Assembly (NCBI GenBank): GCA_027596035.1 | Contig: JADGJA010000626.1 | Coordinates: 1-13,672, forward strand | Direction: 5' to 3' | Source of the DNA: Thoreauomyces humboldtii | Lineage: Eukaryota > Chytridiomycota > Chytridiomycetes > Spizellomycetales > Powellomycetaceae | DNA: 13,672 nucleotides | Part shown: piece by piece, positions 1 through 8,456 of the stretch | How positions within the stretch are numbered: the first letter of the stretch is position 1 | How the letters are laid out: every line of letters begins with the position of its first letter | Position numbers and translations under genes: made by a program | Notes under the pieces: model-generated | What the model was told of the DNA's origin: nothing | What the model saw: the letters and a program-made list of their open reading frames with translations, nothing else | The model's database searches: none

Positions 1-344
1 CCCCAACCCCCTCCCCCCTCACTTCTCTCTCACCATGGCCAGCGTCCGGATCAGCACGGCCGTTCGACGATATCGGGGTACCACATTCCGGAAACCAGGG
101 TCCAGCTACGTTCGGTCTTCTTTCCGCGCGTATCCCACGGACTGTCATGCAGAGGACACTTGAAATAGCCATGGCCCGGCGCCACATTGAAGCATTTCCA
201 TCGGGGCGCTGTCTGGCACCCACCCGGCGTTTTCGCCCCGAGATTCTTATTTACCATTAGCTCAAACATACTTTCCGCACTTTAAAGAAAGCAATCCTTG
301 GATTTTCCCTTCACATCCCCAGGAATCTTTCCAGTCCATCGCAC
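1..344. promoter_or_regulatory. Upstream region of the AA5 oxidase gene, with a short ORF
   Basis: No established gene is visible here. Positions 1-34 are almost pure C/T, a composition common just upstream of transcription starts in fungi. They lead into an ATG at 35 in a strong context (CACCATGG), which opens a 42-codon reading frame ending at the TGA at 161-163. This frame could be an upstream ORF of the oxidase mRNA, a small exon of another gene, or chance. A possible acceptor (CATCCCCAG, ending at 322) lies 22 nt before the oxidase ATG, so a 5' UTR intron is conceivable. A 72-codon frame on the minus strand (51-269) has no recognisable domain or signal peptide and is treated as chance. 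Confidence 0.4.
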
Positions 345-2517
345 ATGAAAGCATCACTCCTCGCACTGGCGGGTCTCGCCGGCGTCGTGTCGGCAGGCAC
401 CGGAAGATGTCCGCGCGCCGTCATCGGTCTCGAGCACATGGGGTCAAGTCTCCAGAGTCGGGCGGCCGTGTCCTTGGGAAGTTGGTCGGGCATCTTGCCC
501 CTGCCTCTTTCCCCGCTCTCGGGGGCCGTTCTGCCGACTGGTGAAGTCTTGCTGTGGTCGGGCGTCTCGGCTGGTGGGTGGGTCGATGAGGTATGGGAAT
601 CGAAATCTAGCGTCTTCGGATTCGGTCAATGACTGATGGACATGATGGATGTGTCAATCAGTATTGGACGACCAACGGGAACAGGACGAACTACGTGATC
701 ACTACTCTGTCCAACATCGAGGCGTCCGGTCCCATCACGCTTCAGACCACCGTCACGAGCGAAATGTTCTGTCCTGGAACCACCAACCTTCCCGACGGCT
801 CCATCCTGTCGGTCGGTGGATCGGGTCCCGAAGCCACCGTACTTTTCGACATCAAGACGAAGACGTTCAAGCAGGCTGCTTACATGTAAAGCGCTCCTCA
901 GTCTTTCGCCAGTTGGGTCGCCTTTTCTAACCGTCTCATAACTGGCATTACAGGAACATACCGCGTGGATACAACGCCAACGTGCTGACGACCGGCGACA
1001 AGGCGTTCACGATCGGTGGCAGTTTCGAGCGAAAGTACAGGACGTTCGGAGTGGGATACAAGGACGGTGAACTCTTCACACCCAGTACCAACGGCGTGGG
1101 AAGTTGGGTCATCAGCAACAAGGGAAGTGGTCAGATCATAGGCGGCGTCGTTGCCGGTCAACCGAACCCAGATCCCGAGGGGATCTATAGGAGCGACAAC
1201 CATGCATGTGAGTCGACTTGCCACGACGGCATCGAAAGATGAGAAGCTGATTCTTGGCTTTGGTTTCCAGGGCTGTTCGCGTATAAGAGCACAGCAGGCG
1301 ACGATATGGTGTTCCACGCGGGTCCCGTCGTCGAGATGAACACTTTAAACACCGTCAAGGGCACGCTCACGGCCCTGGGCAACCGCGGGACCGACAAGTA
1401 CTCCATGAACGGGAACGCAATCCAGTACGCTCCTGGCCTGATGTTGAAAGTTGGAGGTAAAGCGAATCGGAAACTCGGAATCAGTTGGTTTTCCGGCGAC
1501 TTGGCTTTTGCGTAACCTTCTGTATTACACTTTGATGGTTGACAGGAGCGCCTTACTATGGCAACTCGAACAGTTCGGTCGGCATGCCTTCCAGCAACGC
1601 CGCCTACAAGATCGATGCGACCGGTCTCCCCGCTGGTGGTACCCCCGTCGTCACTGCTCTCGGCCCTATGTATCACAACCGAACGTTTTCTCAGTCCATC
1701 GTGATGCCTGGAGGACAGGTCTTTGTCGTCGGTGGACAGACCAACATCGCTTTGTTCAGGTGATTTTGAAAGGAGAGCTGTCCAAAACGCAGTGAGCGTT
1801 TCTGTACTGATGCGAGTAACTTTGCTCCTCTTTGCAGTGACCAATACGGTGTCTTGACGCCCGAGATCTGGACGCCGAGCACGGGAAAGTTTAATCAGAT
1901 GACGCCGATGCAGGTGGCGAGGAACTATCATTCCCTCGCGTTGCTGCAGCCCGACGGTCGTGTCATGGTGGCGGGAGGTGGTGCGGCTCAGAACGGATGC
2001 ACGACGTAAGTGAGAGACTTGATCCAATCTACATCCGCATTGGCTTGCATCGGCATGCTTGGATGATGAAGCGCATCAACCACTTTTCCACTTTTCTTTC
2101 ATTCAAACACACAGGCCGGGAAAGTCTCCCTGTACCAGCAACGTGCACTTCAACGCCGAAGTCTTCACACCCCCATACCTTCTGACAGGCGCCACGATCC
2201 CGGTCATCACATCCGTAAGCGGCACATCCACCACATACGGGAAAAAGTTCGTCCTGGGCGGCAGCATGACGATCACCGTGACGGGATGTCCCACCATCGG
2301 ATGTTCCTTCGAGCTGATCCGACTCGCGAGCGTGACCCACAGCGTTCAGAACGATCAGCTGCGGGTTCCCCTCCACGTCGTCAGCGGGACCACGACGGCG
2401 GTCGTCACCGTTCCTACTGCCAGTGCGCCGTGGGTCGTCAGTGGATATTACTACCTGTTTGCGTTGAATGGCATCGTGCCGAGTGTGGCTGCTATGGTGC
2501 AGGTGTCGAGAACTTGA
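345..2517 (+). CDS. Secreted copper-radical alcohol oxidase, galactose oxidase type (AA5 family)
   Basis: Predicted extracellular enzyme that oxidises a primary alcohol to an aldehyde and reduces O2 to H2O2, using copper and a Cys-Tyr radical cofactor. Seven exons (345-590, 662-885, 954-1207, 1271-1456, 1546-1759, 1838-2005, 2115-2517) join in frame through GT-AG introns to give 564 aa. Residues 1-17 look like a signal peptide ending VVSA. Kelch-type repeats follow (motifs SILSVGG, AFTIGGS, GGQVFVVGG, GRVMVAGGG), then a C-terminal DUF1929 domain from about residue 445. The cofactor residues are all present: Cys119 (MFCPG), Tyr163 (RGY), Tyr405-His406 (NYHS) and His506 (THSV). The Cys-Tyr spacing of 44 equals that of Fusarium galactose oxidase and supports the AA5_2 rather than the glyoxal oxidase branch. 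The N-terminus is too short for the carbohydrate-binding domain of Fusarium galactose oxidase. Phe181 sits where that enzyme has Trp290, so the substrate may not be galactose. Confidence 0.94.
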
Positions 2518-3411
2518 TCGGGAATTCTGAAGTGGGAGCGGTGATCTGATGCCTGACGCTTATTGTTATTCCCTGTGTTTGATTTGCCTTATAAAAACGA
2601 TTTTCCCTGACCGGTCCCGCACATCCCAGAGTGCGCATCCTTTTTACTGTTTCCCCCGCCCCCCGCATATTCTCCTCTTTACCCTTTTGCGTACTTTGCC
2701 CAAAAGCCTGAGACAGCGGGGACTCTGAGTGCGAAAAACGTCGTCGTGCCGCACCGGGTGATATAGTTCGACAGACCGTTATCATCTTGCTTTTCCGCAG
2801 CAAAAACGAGGCTTACTTCCCGTTATCGTGTACAGGGCACCTGTAATGGTTATCAAGAAGCTACGGTGAATAGGGTGCACTCTAGTCACTCTGGAGCCAC
2901 GGCTTTGAAGCGCTTGCTTGGCAATCCGGAGCCAAAACGGAGAGAGCCCCTTGAGCAGCCGGCCTCGTGTGGTATTGGCGCGGAGGGGGAGGGGGGGAGG
3001 ACTTCCATGCAGCGCTTTGCACCGGATTCTTGACGACACCGTCCGTTGCCTCTTTTTTTTACTCGAAAGCGTTCATCTCTGGCCTCTGCTGTTGCGAGGT
3101 CTTGAGGGTTTTGACCCTCGTCGAGAAAACTGCGCAGAGAGGTGATGAGAGCGGTGTCCGAAGTGTGCGGACCAAACCACCGGGTTCCCCGACTGCTCAC
3201 CGCACAGCACAGCGACAGCAGATTTCCATCTTTCCCCAACACCACCACAGCCCATCACCATCCCACAGGTCCAAGAAGGGGAGAGAGGGACAGACAGCTA
3301 CAGTAGTAGCGTGCGACAGAGGTAGGCAAGAGTCTCCCCCGTCCAGAAACACGTACCTTGGCTGAGGACGGACGCTGACCTGGACCCTTCCTGCAGATCA
3401 CATTTCTCAAG
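2518..3411. other. Intergenic: 3' end of the oxidase gene and promoter/5' UTR of the SAP/SAM gene
   Basis: About 890 bases with no supportable gene. Open frames on both strands are short, begin at non-ATG codons or lack any domain likeness. The first part should hold the oxidase 3' UTR and poly(A) signals. The second part holds a G-rich tract near 2981-2999, an eight-T tract near 3053 and the C/A-rich leader of the next gene. The two genes are in the same orientation, so one terminator and one promoter are expected here. Confidence 0.55.
3322..3396 (+). other. Candidate 5' UTR intron of the SAP/SAM gene
   Basis: A GTAGGC donor at 3322 and a CTTCCTGCAG acceptor ending at 3396 would define a 75-nt intron with a branch-like CGCTGACC about 15-20 nt before the acceptor. 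It ends 15 nt upstream of the ATG at 3412. The joined upstream sequence has an in-frame stop close by and no ATG, so it would be untranslated. Only transcript data can confirm it. Confidence 0.4.
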
Positions 3412-5638
3412 ATGATGGGAACACCACAATCCACGCCGGCCAGCGACCTCAACCGGGCACAGCTCCTGGCCGTTCTGAAGGAAGCAGGCGTCAAGGGCTT
3501 GTCCAAGAAGAAGGTGATCCTGTCTCGTCCGCGCTCGCGCGCTCCTCCCAGATAAGCACTGACTTACCTCGCTGTAAGACCATTCAACTGAAAGCAGCAT
3601 ATGCTACCTACCTCGAGCGAACCGCGGCCGCCGGCGACGGTGTCCTCACCTCGCAGGACACGAACGCGTCGGAAGCACCGGTCCTCTCCCCATCCGGGGT
3701 CGCCACCGTCGCGGGAGATGATTTCCCGGGATATCCCAGCCCCTCCGCGAAGATAACCCAAAGCGTCCCCGTCACCGAGAAGGAAGAACATTCGAACAGC
3801 TCGACGGAAAAAGAGAACGAGGAGAACCATACTCGACATCTCTCGCGGTCCTCTAGCCCGCGGAAGTCAGAGGAGAAAACCTTAGATCGCTCGCATGCCG
3901 CCAGCCACGTCAGTGAGCAGACGATCAACGACATCGTGGAGCAGACCGTCACGGACCAAGAGCTCTCCGGACTGGATCAGGACCATGGAGGAGAGGACGC
4001 CATGGAGGTCGATGACGCGGTTCCCGAGATGGCGGCTGCGGCCGAGCCAGAATTCGTGCCCAACAGCATTGAGAGCGCCCACATCAGCACTGAGATAAAG
4101 CGATCAGAGTTCTTCGATGGTATGATATTTGACCGCTATCTCGATGATTGGCTGTGAAAGGACGCTAACGCCTTCCCATGTCCATTCAGGAGACGCCATG
4201 ACGATTGTTAAGTTCCTCGCTCAGAAGGATCTGTCCATCCTGGAACCCATTTTTCAGAAGGAGGACATCAACGACTGGAAAGTGGCCAGAGCCCTGACGG
4301 TGGATACCCTACGCGGAATGGGCGTGACTGCTGGAACGGCCATCCGATTTTGTTTGGCAGTGAAAGGTACCCTAAGAGGCCCTCAAACATGTGGACTGAT
4401 GCGCGGCTGATCGAATTTCCTTTTCCCTTGAAAATAGAAGCATTTCCAAACTCGGTTTCTGCCGGTTTGGAACTCAACCCGCGCGTGAGCATCACCGTAG
4501 CGGTGGACAACATCCAGTCCCTCATGGAAGAACTGGGCAGCCTCTCGTTATCTGCGGGTGACAAACGGCGACGCGTAGGTGAGACCGCTGGACCAGAAGC
4601 GAACCGAAGCAGCACCTCCATCCAGGGTGCATCATCATCATCGACACTCCGTCGTCCATCATCCGTTCAAACAAACACCACGTCGTCCCAACTCCCTCAG
4701 AGACTTCCCGCGAACAAGGAGATCCCTCTCAGAAAGCGCGTCGTCGCGCGCTCCGCTGCCCCAAAGCCTATCACCATCTCGTCTGACAAGTCCGTTAAAC
4801 CAAGCATGCCGGTCAGACCCATCTCGAGCTCCTCGGCTTCGTCATCCTCCGACTCTTCGACAGGCCCGAGAAACCCTGCTACCCCATTCAAGAGCGGAAC
4901 GAGCACCATCGGGTCCCCTAAACGCGTCCTAACACCCAAGCCGATCAGGTTTTCGATGGGTCCACCGGCGCTGGCTGCACCTGCCTTCCTTTCAACATCC
5001 CTGCCGGCATCTCGTCTCGCTGGCACGAAGGCCGCAACCCACAACAACCCTCAACAACCAGTCGTCACAGAACCGACGCTCAGGAGGACCGCGAGCTCGA
5101 GGATCCTCAAGCCACCGAGGACGGAGACCTCGTCGTCCACCGTTGGTCCCTCCGGGTCGGTCAGGTTCGCTCCGGACGCCCACGCCCCGGGCAAGGGAGA
5201 CAGGACCACGGCGGGCACCATCGGCACCACGACTCCGGGACGCGTGGCTTCCAAGAGAGGTCCTTCCGTAGGCGCCGCGTTCGGAAGTAGGGTTCCGACC
5301 ACCACCACCACCACTTTGAAGACTTCGATCGGTCTTGCCGGTGCCCCGCAACCTCGTGTCACGACCACGGGTGGAAAAGTCGCTGGTGAGTCCAATGGAG
5401 ACAAAGCCCAACGTTTTTGGAGCAGTCGGAAAACGAGGAAGGGGAGAGGTGAAAAGCGTTGAAAATCTCATGGTCGTTTGTGTGTGTGTGTTTTTGCACA
5501 GGTGTGGCGACGTCGCTCGTCAAACCTCCCTCGACCAAGACTGGACCTGCAACCACAACCGGTCAGCCACCGGCTACGTCGACGACTGGCGTGCGACAGA
5601 CGCGTAGTCGTGCCGCTGCAGCCGCTGCGGCGAAGTGA
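3412..5638 (+). CDS. Hypothetical protein with SAP-like and SAM-like domains and a basic Ser/Thr-rich tail
   Basis: Not recognised as a named protein. Five exons (3412-3513, 3579-4119, 4190-4366, 4438-5385, 5502-5638) join in frame to 634 aa. Residues about 13-47 resemble a SAP helix-turn-helix (LNRAQLLAVLKEAGVKGL, with the hydrophobic pattern continuing across the first intron), a fold that often binds DNA. Residues 60-210 are acidic and low in complexity. Residues 216-273, coded by their own exon, resemble a SAM domain (core ALTVDTLRGMGVTAG). Residues about 290-634 are rich in Ser, Thr, Pro, Lys and Arg, with a KRRR patch near 315, and end in an Ala run. A nuclear or chromatin-associated scaffold is an inference from this composition. 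ATG occurs twice in tandem at 3412 and 3415. The third intron ends in a tandem acceptor (TAGAAG), giving optional loss of one Glu. Domain calls are by eye and moderate in strength; the gene structure is stronger. Confidence 0.72.
5479..5495 (+). repeat. Short (TG)6 microsatellite followed by T5
   Basis: Six TG dinucleotides followed by five T lie in the last intron of the SAP/SAM gene, directly before its TTTTTGCACAG acceptor (AG at 5500-5501). The tract serves as, or sits in, the polypyrimidine stretch, so length changes could affect splicing efficiency. Confidence 0.7.
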
Positions 5639-6064
5639 GAAAAACGGTTCAAAAGAAACATGACCCGGTGATGTGAGGAGACTTTCATTTCCGAATGTAG
5701 GAGTTGCAGTTCAGGTAGCCCTCAGGTGGTGGGGTTGGCCTGAAATGGGACATTGTGTCATTGTGTAGATACGTGATTGTACAATCATACGTCGTTCGCC
5801 TTAACCAAAATATCAAACCTTAAAAAATTGTAGTCCTCTCGCTACCATCGAACTGACCGATGGTCAAGCCGCCATAATGACAGGTGTTAAAAAAAAAGTG
5901 GGGTACGACAAAACAGGGAGAAAGGAACGAATGTAGTCCAAAGAACAAAACGAAAAACGAAACCGTACGGGAGAGCCATCAGCGGTGTACGGCTAAGGGG
6001 GTATAGACAATGGGCACGGGAGGATGGGGGGAGAAATGGCGATGAAAGGAGGGTTGGGGGGAAA
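5639..6064. other. Intergenic region between two convergent genes
   Basis: This stretch of 426 bases separates the stop codon of the SAP/SAM gene (+) from that of the TMEM135-like gene (-). It should contain both 3' UTRs and poly(A) sites. It is AT-richer than its flanks between 5760 and 5960, with a run of nine A at about 5888. I see no gene, RNA or repeat in it. Confidence 0.55.
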
Positions 6065-7905
6065 TCAGACCAGGAAGAAACCCAACACGCCTCTGACGGC
6101 GGGTCTCAGCGCGTTCGGATTTCCCTGGAAAGCGGTGAGCAGATACCCCATGCCCAGGGCAAAGGCCACGACGTCCATGCCGGGCAACCTGGGGACCTTT
6201 CCGGCCACCTTTCCCGTGACCCTCCCGTTCCTGACCATCCACCAGGCGGCCGCTGCGGCCTTGGGCACGCAGTAGAGTCCGATCTCCCTCCTCCTGCTCT
6301 TCCTCTCGACGAGGATGCTGAACCCGCACAGCAGGGATCCGAGGGCGGGTCCCACCATCGAGTCCCGTCGGGTGGCGTTCCTGAGGAGACATATGGGAGC
6401 CCACACCCCGCATATGAAGAGGGCCAGGAACGTGGCGCTCCTCGTCACCGCCAGGGTGACCTGCTTGACGGTGCGGACGGGATGGTCGACGAAGCGACGA
6501 GGGTGGAAGAGGATGGCGGGGAGGAGGTGGACGGGGACGTAGATCCTGGCCGCGTCGCCGAAGCCTTGACGGAACACGCTGTTGACGAGGTGGGTCGTGC
6601 AGTTGGTCGACTGAGGGTGGATCAGGGTGCAGGGGATGAAGCCGTTGGCCGGGTTGCCTGCTCCGTAGGGTACACCGAGAGACTCGCAGTAGGGGCCGAG
6701 GAGGGCTCCGTGTCCGGTCTCGACGCCGTACTTCATCGTTCCGAGACCGAGCAGACGGACGGCTTCGAGGAGACGGGGGTCGAAGTGCGACATTTGGGAA
6801 ATCCTGTAGAAGTGGGAGATGGTGTGAGCATTTTTTGCAGGGTTCAGAAAGGGAATGCCAGTTGCCGTATCTTACCACTTGACGTATGCTGCGGGCAGAG
6901 CTTGCGGGCTAAAACATGGGAAACGAAACCGCTCGTTCCGTCAGTACGACGGCCACCAAAGGGTCGACGATTCACACGACAAACTCACAAGTAAAGCCAA
7001 CAGAATATGATCTGGGTAGCGCAAGCGATGAACACCACGCTATCACCGTTGTCGATGACCAGCTCAGGCACACCCTTCTCCCTCATCCTCCTCCTGATGT
7101 CCTTTCCGTGGAAACTCGCCAACGAATCCAAAGCTCTCACGACCGTGAACATGGCGAAATCGACCCTCTGGGCCGGTTTCACGACCAGGAGCGCCAAGGC
7201 GGACGACACGGTGGCCGCGATGAAGGTGCTTGGAGCGAACGTGTCGGCGTCGTGGTGGAGTGGTTTCGGAAGTGGGGTCTTGGCATCTCGGAGGACCACC
7301 GCTTGCGCCGATGCGATAGCAACGCCCGTGTCGGATTCCATTGCCTTTGCAATGTCGATGGGTGCGACATCCTTGAACCCTCCCTCACCCTTGCTCTGGA
7401 TGCGTTGAACGAGCTGAGTGACCTCGACGCACCCTCTGTCCAGAGCCCTGAACCCTCCGATGAGAGCCATGAAGAACCAGGGCATCCTGTTCCTGAGTCC
7501 CTTGACGAGGACCTGCCAGACTCCTTGGGGAAGCGCCGAAAGAGGACGACCCTTGATGTGCTTGAGGACCAGTCCCACGATGGCGGGTACCACTCCCGTC
7601 GCGTATCCCGTAGACCATGCCTTGATGGCCGACAGGAGGATCCGGACGAGGGTGGGCTTGTAGAGCTGGTGGTGGTGGTGGTGGGGTGTTAATGAGGTCG
7701 TGGCAGGGGTGTGGAAGGGAACGCCGTTGATGGGAGGGGGGCTCGCCTGTTTTCGAGCTGGTGAGAGGTCGAGGACGGGTGGGGTGGAGAGAGCGATGGG
7801 TTGCGCCGTGACGGCTGCCGGGGAGGCTGGAAGGACACTGCGAGCTGGGCTGATGGTGGTTGGAGTGGCAGATGGATCTACGGCGTCGGCGTCGTGAGGT
7901 GCCAT
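6065..7905 (-). CDS. TMEM135-like multi-pass membrane protein
   Basis: Three exons on the minus strand (7905-6989, 6908-6876, 6803-6065) join in frame to 562 aa; the middle exon is only 33 nt and codes for the PQALPAAYVKW segment. The start at 7905 is the first ATG and has a good context (CACCATGG). Residues 1-80 are Pro/Ser/Thr-rich and probably disordered, with a His5 run at 75-79. Several hydrophobic segments follow. The second half holds the Cys-rich TMEM135 signature: CTLIHPQSTNC (375-385), then RIYVPVHLLPAIL, and LVERKSRR (481-488) followed by a hydrophobic stretch. Animal TMEM135 is linked to peroxisomes, mitochondrial dynamics and fat metabolism; the role in fungi is little known, so the same location here is inference. 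In animals the Cys-rich part is N-terminal, whereas here it is C-terminal. The gene is divergent from ATE1. Confidence 0.88.
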
Positions 7906-8456
7906 GGTGTGCAATTGCGAGACCACTTGGGGAAATGCGGAAACCAGGTAAAGCGGACCAGCGAGGAGATGGAGACTACTGCGATCTTGGGCAACGAAAC
8001 GTCGACTCGTGGAGAGGCAGGAGCTGCAGGTGTGCTAATGGAAAGGCGAGAGGTTCGAAGGGCTGCGCAGATAACACGCATGTGTGGGGGGGCGACAGGG
8101 CGAAGGTGTACTCGTACGTGCTGTACGGAGAAGAGTCATAAACGGGTGGCTCAACGCAAACAACCCGCCGAACTCTTGTCGGATTGGGGGTCCATTGGGA
8201 TAGGACGTCGAGTGTCTTTCTCTCGTGCTGTGTGGAGCGTGGCATGATGTACAGTACAGTCGCACGGAGTCAAACTGTGTACCGAAACGCTGTTCTACAT
8301 TCACACTGCGATACCAGGTACCTGGTGCTACCCGGGTTCTTGGTACCGGTGATGCTGCTGTCTGACCCCACAAGTGCCGTAGTCAGTCCGGAGGTTCGAG
8401 GATCGAGGCCAGCTGGACTTTCCCAACCTCTTCAAAGGAACCCAAGCCAAGAACAG
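7906..8456. promoter_or_regulatory. Divergent promoter region between the TMEM135-like gene and ATE1
   Basis: This region of about 550 bases lies between the two divergent start codons and must carry both promoters and leaders. The ATE1 reading frame stays open back to an ATG at 8244, with another at 8352, so part of it could be coding if translation starts upstream. A perfect 14-bp palindrome sits at 8313-8326. I see no clear TATA box. Confidence 0.5.
8313..8326. promoter_or_regulatory. Perfect 14-bp palindrome ACCAGGTACCTGGT
   Basis: The sequence equals its own reverse complement. It is followed by ACCCGGGT (8-bp palindrome, 8330-8337) and a second GGTACC at 8342-8347. Such symmetry can mark a site for a dimeric transcription factor, but no factor is known to me for it, and chance or coding use in an extended ATE1 N-terminus cannot be excluded. 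Confidence 0.3.

Noticed and set aside
130..322. Splicing of the 35-163 ORF into the oxidase frame (donor at 130, acceptor ending at 322)
   Set aside because: It joins in frame on paper, but would place about 39 residues before a good signal peptide, burying it; the ATG at 345 is the sensible start.
1185..2027. A 280-codon open frame on the minus strand
   Set aside because: It is antisense to four exons of the oxidase gene, whose protein is clearly conserved; the antisense frame has no recognisable domain.
2886..3365. Overlapping open frames on both strands between the oxidase and SAP/SAM genes
   Set aside because: The longest ones begin at GTG rather than ATG, show no domain likeness, and are largely low-complexity; they fit UTR or promoter sequence.
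3514..3551. Alternative acceptor for the first SAP/SAM intron (AG at 3550-3551)
   Set aside because: It is in frame but would make a 38-nt intron, shorter than any other here, and would insert nine residues into the SAP-like helix pair.
7903..7926. Extending the TMEM135-like N-terminus upstream to 7926
   Set aside because: The codon there is GTG; the first ATG is at 7905 in a strong start context.
8050..8410. GGTTCGA-like stretches suggesting a tRNA B box
   Set aside because: No matching A box, acceptor stem or cloverleaf could be drawn around them.
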